NCBI GenBank assembly: GCA_030323885.1
Contig: CM059200.1
Coordinates: 3,169,729-3,233,728 of the forward strand
DNA length: 64,000 nucleotides
Source of the DNA: Branchipolynoe longqiensis
Lineage: Eukaryota > Annelida > Polychaeta > Phyllodocida > Polynoidae
Direction: 5' to 3'
The position numbers were made by a program, and so were the translations under genes. Every line of letters starts with the position of its first letter. The first letter of the stretch is position 1. The notes below the pieces were generated by a model. It saw nothing but the letters and a program-made list of their open reading frames with translations, had not been told where the DNA came from and did no database searches. Of this stretch, positions 1 through 11,841 are shown one piece after another.

Positions 1-142
1 TCTATTAATTGACGCAGTATCCCCTTATATGTGACAACAATTGTTTAATAAGTGCACCAGCATCTAAGTTAGATATTTAGACTCAAATCTAGATAATTAT
101 TTTGGTTTTGAAAATGTTATGTTTTCATCGGATTATGCAACT
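1..142 (+). mobile_element. TTAA-target MITE, right part cut by window edge
   Basis: This is the right-hand part of a non-autonomous DNA element seen many times in the window (complete copies at 12667-13004 and 54420-54765). The right terminus reads CATCGGATTATGCAACT and is followed by TTAA at 143-146. The left half lies outside the window. No coding capacity. Confidence 0.75.
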
Positions 143-309
143 TTAATAACTTCACATGAGTAGTCATGCCCAGAAACGCCCCGTTAAATTACCAATCTCC
201 ACCACGACACGATTCCGGTTGAGGGCACAAAAATCATCAGGCGCAGGTGGCGCCGCCGTGGCAGAAAGGGAAACTAGCCCCAATACATCATATATACACG
301 TAGTTAGAT

Positions 310-640
310 GTTGGTTGGTTATTGTAGTTTTACGTCCTGGCAACATCTAAAGTGATATCAGGACGAGTACCGACTTGTGAAAGTGCGCACTCATGGTGAC
401 TTTATAGTGCTGCCCCACTGGGCGACCAGGCCAACAGCACAATGCCCTTATCGCCCACTCAGTCACATTATCCTGACACTGAGCCAACCAATCATTTCCT
501 TATCCTAATAATGTAGAGTGCCTGGTTAGGAAGTGACAAGTATCAATTTTGTATGTCATTGGTTTGACTCGACTGGGAATTGAACTCCTGACTTTCCACA
601 TAGGAGGCCTGCGCTCTACCGATTTGGCTACCACATCCGG
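310..640 (-). mobile_element. tRNA-derived SINE (family 1), near full length
   Basis: Read on the minus strand it starts with a tRNA-like head whose B box is near 580-600 (antisense of GAGTTCAATTCCC) and whose A box is near 615-635. A conserved body of about 240 bp follows, ending at the antisense of GTTGCCAGGACGTAAAAC near 333-350. This family is the commonest repeat in the window, with more than 20 full or partial copies in both orientations. Confidence 0.85.
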
Positions 641-1180
641 TTATAGTTAGATGTTATTTGCATATATATATATGTTATATAGTGGGGAGGAAGTGAGATG
701 GCAGTATTCTTGTTTATACTCCCATAATATACTATAGACCATATATATGTATGTATCAGTACACATATAAAAGACATCTAATGCGCTTATTCTTCTGATC
801 AAAATAAATGTTTTCAGTTGTCATCATCTATGCCAGTTCATAGCGAGAATTCTTTAAAGAACCAGGACTGTATGCAAGTTTTGACAGGGCACATGCATGC
901 CTAATTAAATCCTTAAATAGCACTGATTCGATCTAGTGGTATCATCCATTGCATGTTTCTCAACGATCTGTCCAGGCGGAAAAGCAGCAGTGTCTGACAC
1001 GCCTTTTGAGTTTTCAGTCAGTTATATATCCACACATATTACATTTACTATGAGTCATTATGGCTGAGCTCAAAAAGTTAATGCTATCAAATAAATAAAA
1101 TGCTGCAAACATATTTGGGAGCAGAATAAGTTGAGCGCCCGCTTCCAGTTTTAGTAGGTCATTGGATTCAACCCCAAGGT
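641..1180. other. No gene seen; AT-rich spacer
   Basis: Low-complexity AT stretches and no credible coding frame. Positions 1130-1190 weakly resemble the tRNA-like head of SINE family 1 (GGTTCAAACCC followed by GAATCAAACCAAT), so a decayed SINE fragment is possible. Confidence 0.4.
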
Positions 1181-2665
1181 TCAAACCCTTGCCGAATCAA
1201 ACCAATTGTAAAACTTACAAATTGATACATATTGATACCTAGCCTGGCATTCATCTTGATCTGGGAGACTGTTCCATGGATCTGTCACTCGAAAGAAAAA
1301 GGAGTGCTTCCTGACCTCAAATCTGGGCCTCTCCTTAAAGATCTTATATCGCTGGTCTCTGGTGTTACTGTTTGTTCTGAGGTAGAACAAACCCATTGTG
1401 ACATCACTGTCATAGACTCCAGTAATAATCTTATAAGCCTCTATCATATCTCCCCTGAGACGACGATATGACAATGTTGGTAGCTTAAGTTTTCTCAGGT
1501 GATGTTCAAATGACATCACTCCCAATCCTGGGATCATCCTTGTCGCACAATCATTTAGCCCAAATATCATCTCCCAGTGTGTATAATCTGTCAGGCATAT
1601 CCCTAAGTCCCCCTCTCATCTGTTTGCATTTTTCTGGATGAAATTTTAATAGCGATTTTCCAGTCCAATCGTATGTTTTGTCAAGATCTTGCTGTAGTAG
1701 AGTACAATCCTGCTCATCAAAAATGTCTCTAAATAGCTTCATATTATCTGCAAAGAGAAACAAGTAGGAGTCTAACACCTGGGAAGGCAGATCATATATA
1801 TAAGTAATGAACAACAAAGGTCCAAGTACTGATCCCTATGGAATCCCACTCAGAACACTCTGCCAATCCGAAAAGGACCCTTGTACCCTGACTCTGTTGT
1901 TTGTCTGTGAGAAATCCTTCTATGCAGTTAAGTATGTTACCTGATATTCATAGCTTTGGATTTTGCTCAGTAGGCTTCTGTGTGGCACTTTGTCAAATGT
2001 CTTCATAAAAGCAGAGTAGATGACATCAGCAACTCCACCCTGGTCCAGTAGTTCAGTCCATTTGTCTAGTACAATCAGGAGTTGTAGCACAGTTGATCTT
2101 CCCCCCAAAAACTCAAATTGTTTGTCACTGAAACGTTTGTTCTCCTTCATATGACTGATTATCTTTTCTCTGATAACTGATTCTGCCATCTTCACTACCA
2201 CACTTGTTAGGCTCACTAGTCGATAATTTCCTGCCTTTTGTTTTGGACCCTTCTTGTAGATGGCTGAAATATGAGCACTCTTCCAGTCTGAGTGCAATAT
2301 TCCTGTATGTAGTGAGCTACTGATAATAACGGATAGTGGTATGTGTAAGATGTCACTTAGCTCCCTCAATATCCTCTGATGTATCTGATTTGGGCCTGGT
2401 GACTTGGAGATATTGATCTTCTGAAGTCTCTTCTTTATTACCTCGTAATCCACATTGCACTCCTCAAGTTTAATTTTGCAAAGCCCTGTTAGACGCTGTA
2501 ATTCCCCCTCTGGTTCACGGGTAAATACTGATGCAAAGTATTTTGATAGTAGCTCAGCCTTTCTTTATTTCCCTTCATGAGAGTAGTACCATCTTCCAAT
2601 TCAAGTTCTGGAATGCCCGTTCGGTATTTCATTCTCTTTCTGTTTCTGCAGAGGAAATGGATGGT
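1181..2665 (-). mobile_element. CR1-like LINE, 5'-truncated, inactive reverse transcriptase
   Basis: Three minus-strand reading blocks line up as the reverse-transcriptase half of a CR1-type ORF2. About 2660-2490 is the linker before RT (GIPELELEDGTTLMKGNK). 2453-1920 is the RT fingers and palm (KSPGPNQIHQRILREL, YRLVSLTSVVVKMAESVIREK, FDKVPH). 1817-1551 is the catalytic region, and 1570-1181 is the C-terminal domain (LKLPTLSYRRLRGDMIEAYKI). The blocks are separated by frameshifts and stops. Two catalytic positions are lost: the usual aspartate of the first motif is replaced (YSAFMKTFDKVPH) and the second motif reads FADN instead of FADD. The endonuclease and anything further 5' are absent. 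It lies head-to-head with the better preserved LINE at 3325-6470. The exact 3' end is uncertain. Confidence 0.85.
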
Positions 2666-2785
2666 GAAGGAGGTCACAAAAACAAACAAAAAACAAAATA
2701 AATACCCAGTGTCACTACCAATCATTTATGAAATAGCCATGAGTTATGGTATACATTTATGCAACATTGATTCATTTATTTAGCA

Positions 2786-3117
2786 ATGCTGAATAGTCCG
2801 AAAAAGTATCAGATTTTCACAACCAAAGCATTTATTTAGATTTGATTATCTATATCTAATTTAGATACTGATACATTTATTAAGCATTTATTGCCACATA
2901 GAACTTAGAAGGGAATACTGAGTAGGCCTAAATCTAATAGAACCAATTACTGGAGAAGCCTATGGGTCAGAGTTTTGATGTGCTTGCCAAAACTAATTTG
3001 ACATGTTTACACTTCAAATATCTCAAAAGTTGGTCTTTTAAGGTCGATCAGAACAGTTAGTTTAATATATCATCTCCGAAAAGTGACAGAAACTCAAAAC
3101 CATCGGACTATGCAACT
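2786..3117 (-). mobile_element. TTAA-target MITE, complete but diverged
   Basis: Minus-orientation copy. The terminus GTTTTGAG...GACTATGCAACT reads CATCGGACTATGCAACT at 3101-3117 and is followed by TTAA at 3118-3121. The opposite terminus near 2786-2800 (GCTGAATAGTCCGA) is decayed and its TTAA is not preserved. The interior matches the other copies, including TTTGATGTGCTTGCCAAAAC. Confidence 0.75.
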
Positions 3118-3324
3118 TTAAATAAGCAACTCTATAATTATTGGTTGAAATACACTCAACGTGAGGCATATGTCCCCGAACTAATTACCGTATACCTATA
3201 TAATAATATAGTAGAGATTATATTTGGGCTAAATAACCACATTTAGTATATGTACTCGCTAATAGGAACGAAGAAAGGTTTGGTCAGTCCAAATATTACG
3301 TTTGAACGTGTGGGACATCAAATC

Positions 3325-6300
3325 ATGAGAGGATCGACTCAGTTGAAGTTGAAACACAGGAGTCTGTTATGAGCAATTTGAATAAACTCAAGGACGCTCC
3401 CGATAAAGTAAATAACTTAGGAGTATGTTACGATCTCGACAAAGAAGATGGTAAAGCTCTTAGCGAAGATGTACAAGCTGCTCAGGAAAAAACTGATCCG
3501 TCAAAAAACTGGATATACAAGGTCCGGGGTCCTCCCTGGAACATAAAAGAGTTAAAAATAAGAAAGCAAGGTCAGGCAAAATAGATCATAGAATAGACTA
3601 TAAAGTAAACAAAATAAAAACCTTAGAAGTTATGTACACCAAAAGCACTAAAAGGTCATTACTGGAAGTTGAAATTAGTTCTTTGAGACCTGACATTATA
3701 TGCATCAACGAAGTATGTCCAAAAAATAGATTATACGAGATCAGTAAATAAACTTGGAAATAAATGGATATTACCTACTTACCAACTCATTAGAGAAAAG
3801 AGGTATGATAATGTATGTTGCAAATCATTTGATAGCAACTCAATTGACACCATGAAATGTTTTTGACGAATCAATTTGGTGCGGAATTCTTACTGATGGA
3901 GTCATAACCATTTTAGGATGTATTTACCGTAGCCCATCTAGCAGTGAGCAAAACAATAATGCTCTTCTAGAAATAGTCAATGAGGTAAAAGAAATGAAAC
4001 ATGGTAACCTGGTTATTGTTGGGGATTTTAACTTAAAAGAAATCGACTGGGCCACTGGCATCTTACATTGCGGTGATGACCATTATGCGTGGATTATTTT
4101 CCACCACCTAAATGACTGTTTCCTGCAACAATTTATTCAGGAACCAACCACGTTCCGAGGAAATGAGACCCCAAATCCCTTGGACTGGGTCATTTCCAAT
4201 AAGGATAATCTTATAGATAACATCAGGATAGGTGCCCCGATTGAAAAGAGTGACCATGCTGTCATATCCTTCAAAATCGATGTTGAAACAGAAAATGAGA
4301 CCATCCCACTAAGATACTCATATTATAGAGGGGATTACATTGCTATGAGTAATGATATCATGTCCCAAGACTTGCGAAATAAATTTAAGGAGAAAAATGT
4401 GCAAGAGTGCTACGACCTGTTTCAAAATATGTTATCAGGTGCTATCAAAAGGCGCGTACCACTAAGAAAATTCACAACCAGGAAACAACCTCCTTGGTAC
4501 TCCAGGGATATTACCACTGCCGGAAAATTGAAAAACAAAGCATGGAATGTCTACTTCAATAATAAGATTACTATTGAAAAATTGGGAAAAATACACTATC
4601 GCCAGGAATGCCGCAAATGACATTGTCAGTGGACACAAAGAGACTTTTTAGGACAAAATTGTCCAAGACATTAAAAATAACCCAAAAGATTTCTGGAGTT
4701 ATGCTTCACATAAATAAAGAAATGGCAATGGCATACCAGCTCTAGCCAATAGTGATGACGAACTAATCATAGACGATGAAGGCAAAGCTGAACTACTCAA
4801 TGAGTTCTTCGTCAGTGTGTTTACCAATGAAAATACAGATAATATCCCACCCTCTCCAGATTCAGGAGTCACAGAATTCGTCAGTGATGTTGATATAACA
4901 GACGGTAAAATAGAAAAATTAATTGAAAAACTAAATGTCCCCAAGGCACCTGGGCCAGATGGGATCCATGCAAAAATCATCAAAGAGTGTTCTGAGCAAA
5001 TTGGATCTATTCCAGAAAAGCCTATTTGAAAGGAAAATACCCAAACAATGGAAAAATGCTGAGGTCAAACCCCTGCATAAAAAGGGACCAAAATGCCTGG
5101 CATCAAATTATAGACCCGTGAGTTTAACCTCCCGATGCTGTAAAATGCTAGAAAGAATAATACGAGATCGTGTCGTAGAAAGAACACTTGGAAAAACTAG
5201 GATTGATATCTCCAGACCAACACGGATTCCCTGGAGGCAAATCTTGCCTGACACAACTACTAGAATTGATGGAAATTTGGACTGAGTGGCTGGATCATGG
5301 CCTGGCATGGGACACCATCTATCTGGACTTCTCCAAAGCCTTTGATAGTGTGCCCCACAAAAGACTATTAAACAATATCCGGATCAATTTCTGAATGGAT
5401 ACAGGACTTCCTGTCTGAGAGAAAGCAAAGGGTAGTCGTAGGTAATAAAAAATCTTCCTTTAAGAATATAGCCTCAGGAATACCTCAGGGAAGTGTGCTG
5501 GGACCAATATTATTTATAATATTTATAAATGACCTGCCAGGCAGTGTCTCATCAAACCTAAAAATATTTGTGGATGACACAAAGGTCTTTCGAGCAATAA
5601 AAGATAAAAGAGATAAAAATCTCTTGCAAGAGGATATTCTGAAACTCGGACAATGGTCTGAGAAATGGCAATTGCCCTTCAATGAAAAGAAGTGCAAAAT
5701 TATTCATTACGGGAAAAATAATCCTCATTATGCCTATATTATGAAGAACACTGTCCTGCAACAAGATAGCTAGGAAAAGGTCTTGGGCGTAACCTTTGAC
5801 TCCCAACTCTCCTTTCAGAAACACATGAGGACTATCATCTCAAATGCTAACCAGACAGTAGGAATAATTAAAAAGAACTTTCCATTGCCTCAACAAGAAC
5901 AATTTTATCATTCTATTTAAGTCTCTTGTTAGGCCAATTTTGGAATACTGTCCATAAATTTGGAGCCCAATTTTTCGGAAAGATATTCTGGAGATCGAAA
6001 CGGTTCAGAGACGTGCAACCAAATTAGTTGCAGTTATAAAGGACTTACCCTATGAACAAAGGCTTAGGGAAGTGAAACTTCCTACCCTTTCCTACAGAAG
6101 GAAAAGAAGTGACATAATTGAAGTATTTAAAATTATGAAAGGTTTTTGATCAAATAGATATGAACCAATTTTTCACCTTGAATAAAAGAGAAGGAAGTCG
6201 GGGGCCATACTCTCAAACTAGTAAAACCCAGAGCCATTTCAAAGTTAAGGCAACACAGTTTCTCAAACAGGATCATAAATATATGGAACACTCTCCCACA

Positions 6301-6470
6301 AAATGTTATTGATGCCGAGTCAATAAATTCATTCAAGAATAGATTAGAAAAAGCACTAATTATTCCTTGTGTTGCTTATTTACTTGCACTCAAGCAAAAA
6401 TGATAGACAAATAAGTGTTCACACTTCCTGTCTACCATTCGCTATTTCGAATGGCATATAAGTATTGCTA
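3325..6470 (+). mobile_element. CR1-like LINE, endonuclease plus reverse transcriptase, degenerate
   Basis: A long but broken CR1-type retrotransposon ORF2. About 3620-3760 encodes the endonuclease N-terminus (SLRPDIICINEVCPKN). 3994-4620 encodes the rest of the apurinic-type endonuclease, with GDFNLKEIDW and the catalytic SDHAVISFKID, then a linker. RT follows in several frames: KAPGPDGIHAKIIKE near 4940-4980, HKKGPKCLASNYRPVSLTS near 5080-5130, YLDFSKAFDSVPHKRLL near 5320-5370, GSVLGPILF and FVDD near 5490-5580. The C-terminal domain runs to about 6370 (VKLPTLSYRRKRSDIIEVFKI). Catalytic residues of both enzymes are mostly still visible, but at least four frameshifts and several stops make it a pseudogene. 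3369-3584 is open and may be the end of ORF1 or an upstream linker; I do not recognise it. The 3' UTR probably runs to about 6470. It sits about 1 kb upstream of the Ski start codon, same strand. Confidence 0.9.
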
Positions 6471-6479
6471 TGTGGTTCC

Positions 6480-7498
6480 ACTAATATCATAGTTCTCCTA
6501 CTCTCCGAATCGGGGCGCCACTGCGCAGGAGAAGCCGTCGCAAACAGCGCTCCATAATGAATCTATTTTTAGCTGTGGGCCGTCCCCCCAAACCCGCCAC
6601 GTTCAAATCCACCAAAATAATTATATCATGTCTGATCATTGTACTCTGCCAGCAGACATGTTGCAGCCCCTCCCTTGCATATTATTTACCCCGTAGTACT
6701 GTGGTTGTATATGCAACGTTTGTATTGTACGTGAATCAATATTGTGAATGTAGTTAATAATTGATCATAAGTTGTTTGGTGTGTAAACTCGTCGAAATGT
6801 CATTCCTTAAGCTGAAGACGTCAACTGGGGTCAACCCTCGTCAAAACAACACCAACCCGCCGGTCCCAACTGCCTGCGATCTGTAATAAAGCACACAAGG
6901 ACACTCATTTCAGTGCACACAGCTATACTCTGATACAACGAGGGAGTTATGGCGATATTCGTGGCAAGTTGCTTAGATACGCAGTGAATAATTATCTGGC
7001 AACAACAAAAACGGAGATGCGCCCGCCTCGCCGGCCTGTCGGCGGTGCGGGAGCCGTGCTGGGGGAGGGTAGGAGGTAAACGGAATAGCCTTCTTAATTG
7101 CTCGACTGGCGGCCGATGGAACCTGCTTCGCAGCCCTCCGACGTGTTTTAATCGCACCTCCTTGTCGCAAAATCGTCGCTAATACGACCCGAAAATTCCG
7201 TTGAAAACACTGGTGGCATATGTGTCAGAAGACATTGCGATTTGACCTGTAGCGGGGCCGCAGACAGGGCCGGTCGGCGGCGGTTGTCTGGGGGGTGGTG
7301 GCGCGAGACAGAACGACATATTTATGCTGGGCGGTGTATACCGAACCAGTCGGCACCGCAGTCGTGTAGTGTATGGACGTACAGATGACCACGACACGCC
7401 TCCACACAGCCCTTACCAGCACAGACCACCACATCGAGGACTCATTGATTTAACCCATTATTACCAGCTAACCCCTCATCCATGTGGAACGACGTACG
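6480..7498 (+). promoter_or_regulatory. CpG-rich upstream region of the Ski exon (promoter / 5' UTR candidate)
   Basis: After the LINE ends, the sequence becomes unique and rich in CpG, with clusters at 6505-6560, 6960-7060, 7090-7200 and 7240-7400 that continue through the coding exon. This is the likely promoter and 5' UTR. No TATA box stands out; an AT-rich motif near 7318-7325 is weak. An in-frame stop at 7469-7471 closes the Ski frame upstream, so coding does not extend from here without a spliced leader exon. Open frames on both strands are not supported by any recognisable domain. Confidence 0.4.
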
Positions 7499-8437
7499 AT
7501 GGAACCCCTCGCTCCCCCAGCCTGCAATCCCCATCTTAAGCGGGTACTGAAAAGCTACCAGAGTGCGGCATTTAAAAGCCTGAGTGGACCCAGCAACTAT
7601 GTCGCCGGGTGGGGAGACCCCTCAAAGCTAACCGCTGCGGAACTCAAACAGGCGATGCTCGCGCTGGGCGGACTAAAACGGGAGACTGACAGTGGGCTTG
7701 TTGTCGACATACCCAAACTTAATGGACATATGACATCTCCAAACTCAGGCCAACTGACACTGACTACAACCCAGCAGATGCCGTTGTTTCTGCCCATGGA
7801 CTGCACACGGAGCGACAAGACCGAGACGGTGTTGGAGTCGGAGAGGATCGCCTGTTTCGTTGTGGGCGGGGAGAAGCGCCTCTGTCTGCCGCAGATTCTC
7901 AACACGGTTCTGCGCGATTTCACCCTCCAGCAAATCAACAACATCTGTGATGAGTTGCACATCTTCTGCTCCAGGTGTAACGCTGAGCAACTCGAAACAT
8001 TGAAGGTGACAGGGGTGTTGCCCACCAGTGCCCCAAGTTGTGGACTGATCACTAAGACCGATGCTGAACGATTGTGTAATGCGCTTCTCCACAGGTCGCC
8101 GGAGAAATCGCGCGATCCCCCATCCCCCAATGCCTTCAAGGTGTATCACGAGTGTTTTGGCAAATGTAAAGGCCTCTTCAGCCCAGAGTTATACTCATCA
8201 TCATATGCAAAATGCATCGAGTGTTTCGATTGTTGCGGCATGTTCTCGCCACAGAAGTTCGTCGTGCACTCCCACAAGGGACTGGAGAACCGGACCTGTC
8301 ACTGGGGCTTCGACTCGGCCAACTGGCGGTCCTACCTTCTGCTAGCCAAGGACCAGGACAGTCGGGTCCGCTGTCAGCGCATTTTGGATGATATCAAGAT
8401 CAGATTCGACTTCACGAGTCGCTACAAACGAAAAGAG
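7499..8437 (+). CDS. ski: Ski/SnoN-family Smad corepressor, first coding exon (partial gene)
   Basis: Exon encoding 313 residues of a Ski/SnoN transcriptional corepressor. In the family this nuclear protein binds Smad2/3 and Smad4 and recruits N-CoR/Sin3/HDAC complexes to silence TGF-beta and BMP targets. Visible domains: residues about 10-40 ([10 protein letters not shown]...[12 protein letters not shown]) match the conserved N-terminal receptor-Smad-binding motif. About 95-198 is the Dachshund-homology domain ([46 protein letters not shown]). About 211-305 is the SAND-like Smad4-binding domain with its cysteine/histidine-rich part ([29 protein letters not shown]) and [10 protein letters not shown]. 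The linker between the domains is short, about 13 residues. The ATG at 7499 is chosen because an in-frame stop lies at 7469, the frame has no earlier ATG, and it has A at -3 and G at +4. The exon stops in phase 0 at GAG|GTAAGT, close to where vertebrate SKI exon 1 ends (about 320 codons). The coiled-coil C-terminal half is not in the window. Ski versus SnoN cannot be separated; invertebrates usually have one ancestral gene. Confidence 0.95.
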
Positions 8438-8443
8438 GTAAGT
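8438..8443 (+). other. ski: Splice donor of Ski exon 1
   Basis: GTAAGT follows a complete GAG codon (phase 0), exactly where similarity to Ski ends. Read through without splicing, the frame continues for 21 low-information residues to a TGA at 8501-8503, so intron retention would give a protein of about 334 residues. Confidence 0.9.
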
Positions 8444-9534
8444 GTGTGTTCGTGTGATGGTAAGATGTGTGTGTTCGCGGCGATAACAACAGCAGGGGGT
8501 TGAGCTGTCAGTGCGCTGTCACACCCACCGCGCGCTGTCAGTGGGTGTGACTGAGGTGTCTGCTATCCGGGGACCACGTGGTTCGCCCAGTGCCCGCCTA
8601 GCTCGGCCTCCCAACCCCACCCCAACCCGCAGCGAGCCTAGCCTAGCATGATGATAGACAGGCCTACATTCAATCTAGTTCTCACACCAACCAGCGAATT
8701 ATTCATATATTACAACACACGGTACCAGTGCTGGCCTACAAAACCTCCGACATCATTTGACAACAGAGGAGGAAGAGTATGACAAGGCAACGCCCCCTTT
8801 GGCTTTGTGGGTTATGTACTTATGAAACTGCGCCTAATCATAGGCTAATGCTAGTAATACATCCCACTTTTTAGATGTCCGGAGCTTTATGTGGAAATGG
8901 GAGTGGGGTTATTATGCATTGTTAGAATCGAGGAGAACATGTGATGGTGCGGTTCAATAGGCATGGTGTTTTCTTAGTGGGCGTGGTGGCGATGCGTTGC
9001 GCTCCTCCTCTGAGCACACAGTGGGGAGGGGTCGTCTAAGGCCATCAGGTGCCCGGTTTACACTAACGAGGCTTACGACGCAACGCGGCTGTGTTCAGTC
9101 CATAACCCACCTAATATCCGCAGCTTTCTCGTCCCATCGCCAAGTGTTTCTGATTAATAATACATAGAAGGTCATCGTCAGAAATTGTTACACTTTTACA
9201 GAACAACAATGAAAACATTGTAGATAGTCTCCACTAATATAATATGTATATAATCATATGGATATGCTATTAAATAGTGAAGACTGAAGTTAAATCAATT
9301 ACTAAATTATGTGATGATATTTTTTTTTCAGTCAGCAAACATTTTCGCTGTTGCAATATTGACATCCCGATAATGAATTAAAGGGCCGATCACAATTGTT
9401 CTATTTTTCTCTGTTCAATTTTTTTAACAGAGTATGGAGACTCCCCCGGCAATTAGTACTTAATATATATTTTAAAGTAGACAACAACAAAAAAACATGC
9501 CTTTTACCATATAGTTATTTTTTGCAGGCTTCAT
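8444..9534. other. Start of Ski intron 1, unique sequence
   Basis: CpG-rich for its first 150 bases, then ordinary AT-rich intron sequence. CACGTG (E-box palindrome) lies near 8576-8581. No exon, RNA gene or repeat recognised. Confidence 0.5.
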
Positions 9535-9538
9535 TTAA

Positions 9539-9605
9539 AGCTGCATAGTCCGATGAAAACATCAATATTTCAATACCAAAGAAATTATCTAGATTGTTTG
9601 GTGGG
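9539..9605 (-). mobile_element. TTAA-target MITE, terminal fragment
   Basis: TTAA at 9535-9538 is followed by AGCTGCATAGTCCGATG and about 50 bases of the family's AT-rich end. The remainder of the element is missing. Confidence 0.6.
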
Positions 9606-9773
9606 GTTATTGATGGTGAAGGTGACATACTAATTGCGTGATATTGTGTATTTCTGCAGTTATCACAACCTTGAGTAACAAGTATTTATATTTTGAAAAT
9701 TATATGCATTTCATTTCCCACATTAACATTTTGTAGAATAATTTTAATCGATGTGCTTTTTCCACCACCCTAA

Positions 9774-10290
9774 TGGCCCTGTCACACTATGATGTACAGC
9801 GTCAGCGCGTGCTCAACGTTAAAGAATTTGACCGTACATCAGCATTCGTCAAACTTTTCAGCGGCCGGGGATAAAAATGGGCATATACACCGTATGCAGG
9901 ACGTATTGCTAGTGTATGAGAGCATTCATTTGTCTCGCAAAATGCTCACGTGTGCTCATGGGACAGTGACCAACGTTACATACGTTACTCCATTGCTAGA
10001 AGTATGGCATATATGTTAAGCACGCTGGAGATATGGCAGGCATACATTCGAAGTATGTTAGGAGTACGCAATGCATCCATTGGCAGTACATGCAGCGTAC
10101 ATTCAATGTACGAGACACGTGTTGAACATTTTTAGCATGCACAACATTTTTTGGAGCCTCGTCGTAAGACTACGTATACTGACGTATCCAGAATGTATAC
10201 GCCATATTCCCAACATACATGTGACGTACGCCGACGTGTTGGTCGAAAATCACGTACGTTGAGGCGATACATCGTAGCCTGACATGCCCT
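9774..10290. mobile_element. Foldback (long-TIR) element, PIF/Harbinger-like
   Basis: Ends TGGCCCTGTCACACTATGAT and (reverse complement of the right end) AGGGCATGTCAGGCTACGAT are imperfect inverted repeats, flanked on both sides by TAA (9771-9773 and 10291-10293). The 517-bp body has many short GTAC/GTACG/GTATGT words in both orientations. No coding capacity. The 3-bp TAA duplication and G-rich end suggest the PIF/Harbinger superfamily (inference). Confidence 0.7.
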
Positions 10291-10293
10291 TAA

Positions 10294-10886
10294 GATAAAT
10301 ATGAGGACATCACATTGATTAAAATCCGATAATTCCCTGTATTTCCCGATAATTCCCAGTATTTCCCGCCGTCCTGGGAAATACTCTTATTTCCAGGTTA
10401 ATTGACAACCATGGCCAAAATGCAGAGGCTATTTGTTATAAAGCACTCAGGCTTTAATTATTACTAAATTAGTTTTAAAAACAATCCTCGGGCATATTTG
10501 GCCATGTTTATATTATAGTCTCGTAATTTATTATAATCAGATGCAGGCGTGATGTGACCACTCTACAGTCATGGCCGTGGATTGCGTCACTCGTACTTGG
10601 CCTCAGAAATTCTTGTAATTTTTATTAAATTTTCGAGGCATTTAATTAACTTTCGGGGCTCTGCCGTTGATCCATGAAGTTGAAGTTGAAGTGTTATTTT
10701 AGTCTCACATGCTATCCAAACCTTCTTTTAAATTGTGTTTTGTGACAATTTTCTTTAATTTTAGAATTAAATAATCTCGGTACACATTAAGCATGTATGT
10801 GGGATTTAATCCGTTCGTCAATGCCTGAAGTTTGCTTCCAATCTCAGCGAGTTTTTTTAATAGTTGTTATTGATCAGAAGTTATTT
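10294..10886. other. Intronic sequence, no feature seen
   Basis: AT-rich unique DNA. A short local repeat of CCCGATAATTCCC/CAGTATTTCCC lies near 10325-10375. No coding signal. Confidence 0.4.
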
Positions 10887-10890
10887 TTAA

Positions 10891-11213
10891 AGATGCATAA
10901 TCCAATGAGAAGTCAAATTTTGAAAACCAAAACAATTATCTATATTTGATTTGACATGTCTAACTTTGATACTGGTGCACTTATTAAGCATTTGTCGCTA
11001 CACAGAAGGGAATACTGAGGCATTTTAATAGAACCTGGTTTTGGTGTGCTTGCCAAAATTAATTTAGCATGTTTGCACTTCAAATATCTCATCAGCATTT
11101 AGCCATTTAAACTGAAAGTTATTTAAAGCTAAAGTAGGGTAGATTATAGCGATCAACCGAATATGTTTATCTCAGAAAATAACAGAAACGCAAAGCCGTT
11201 GGGCTATGCAACT
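10891..11213 (-). mobile_element. TTAA-target MITE, complete
   Basis: Bounded by TTAA at 10887-10890 and 11214-11217. Ends AGATGCATAATCCAATG and GGGCTATGCAACT are inverted repeats with a few substitutions. 323 bp, non-coding. Confidence 0.8.
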
Positions 11214-11217
11214 TTAA

Positions 11218-11752
11218 AAATAGAAGCATAGGGGGTGGAGTTCATCTAAGTATAGTCAAACAATATAAATTTCAGTGTTCCACTATTGGGAAGTTAAAAC
11301 TGAAGGGTATGTTTCAGTCAAATTATTTATATGGACCAACTAACACTGTAACAGCACTAACTGTAGCGGTCAGTTATCTATTTGCTTACCTTAAGCTTGG
11401 CCCAAATCCAGGTGACAATGTTTATTTTGAATCCCGCTTTGTGTAAACCTTTCCAGACAATTGGATTTTACCGTGAGGATCCCAAAATTAAGGTGATGTT
11501 GTTTTCTCAGTTGTCGATTAATCTAAACTACAATAAAAAGAAATGTCTGTCATTGAGATTACTAAATAACGAAGCAATCATTCCATCTAAGAGCTGATCT
11601 AATCAGGATGGCTTGTTGGAATTTAGCATCTGCTCATGCCTCATGTCACATGTGTCACATGTGTAAGCCAAGTCACGTCTGGATGACAAATGTGTAATTC
11701 CAGTTTCCTCCGTTATTTGGCCAGTGCTTTCTTGTGAGGCCTATGTCGCACT
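11218..11752. other. Intronic sequence, no feature seen
   Basis: A 71-codon open frame at 11382-11597 has no recognisable domain and no codon signal. The local duplication TCACATGTGTCACATGTGT near 11645 is the only structure noted. Confidence 0.4.
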
Positions 11753-11841
11753 TTAAAGTTGCATAGTCCGATGCTTTTGAGTTTCTGTCATTTTCTGAGA
11801 TAAACATATGTATGTATTTCTGAGATAAACATATCTGTGTA

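Noticed and set aside
3369..3584. Independent small gene upstream of the LINE
   Set aside because: Most likely part of the LINE (ORF1 end or linker); no separate support.
7597..8149. Antisense open frames of 134 and 180 codons opposite the Ski exon
   Set aside because: Shadows of the sense coding frame with no recognisable domain.
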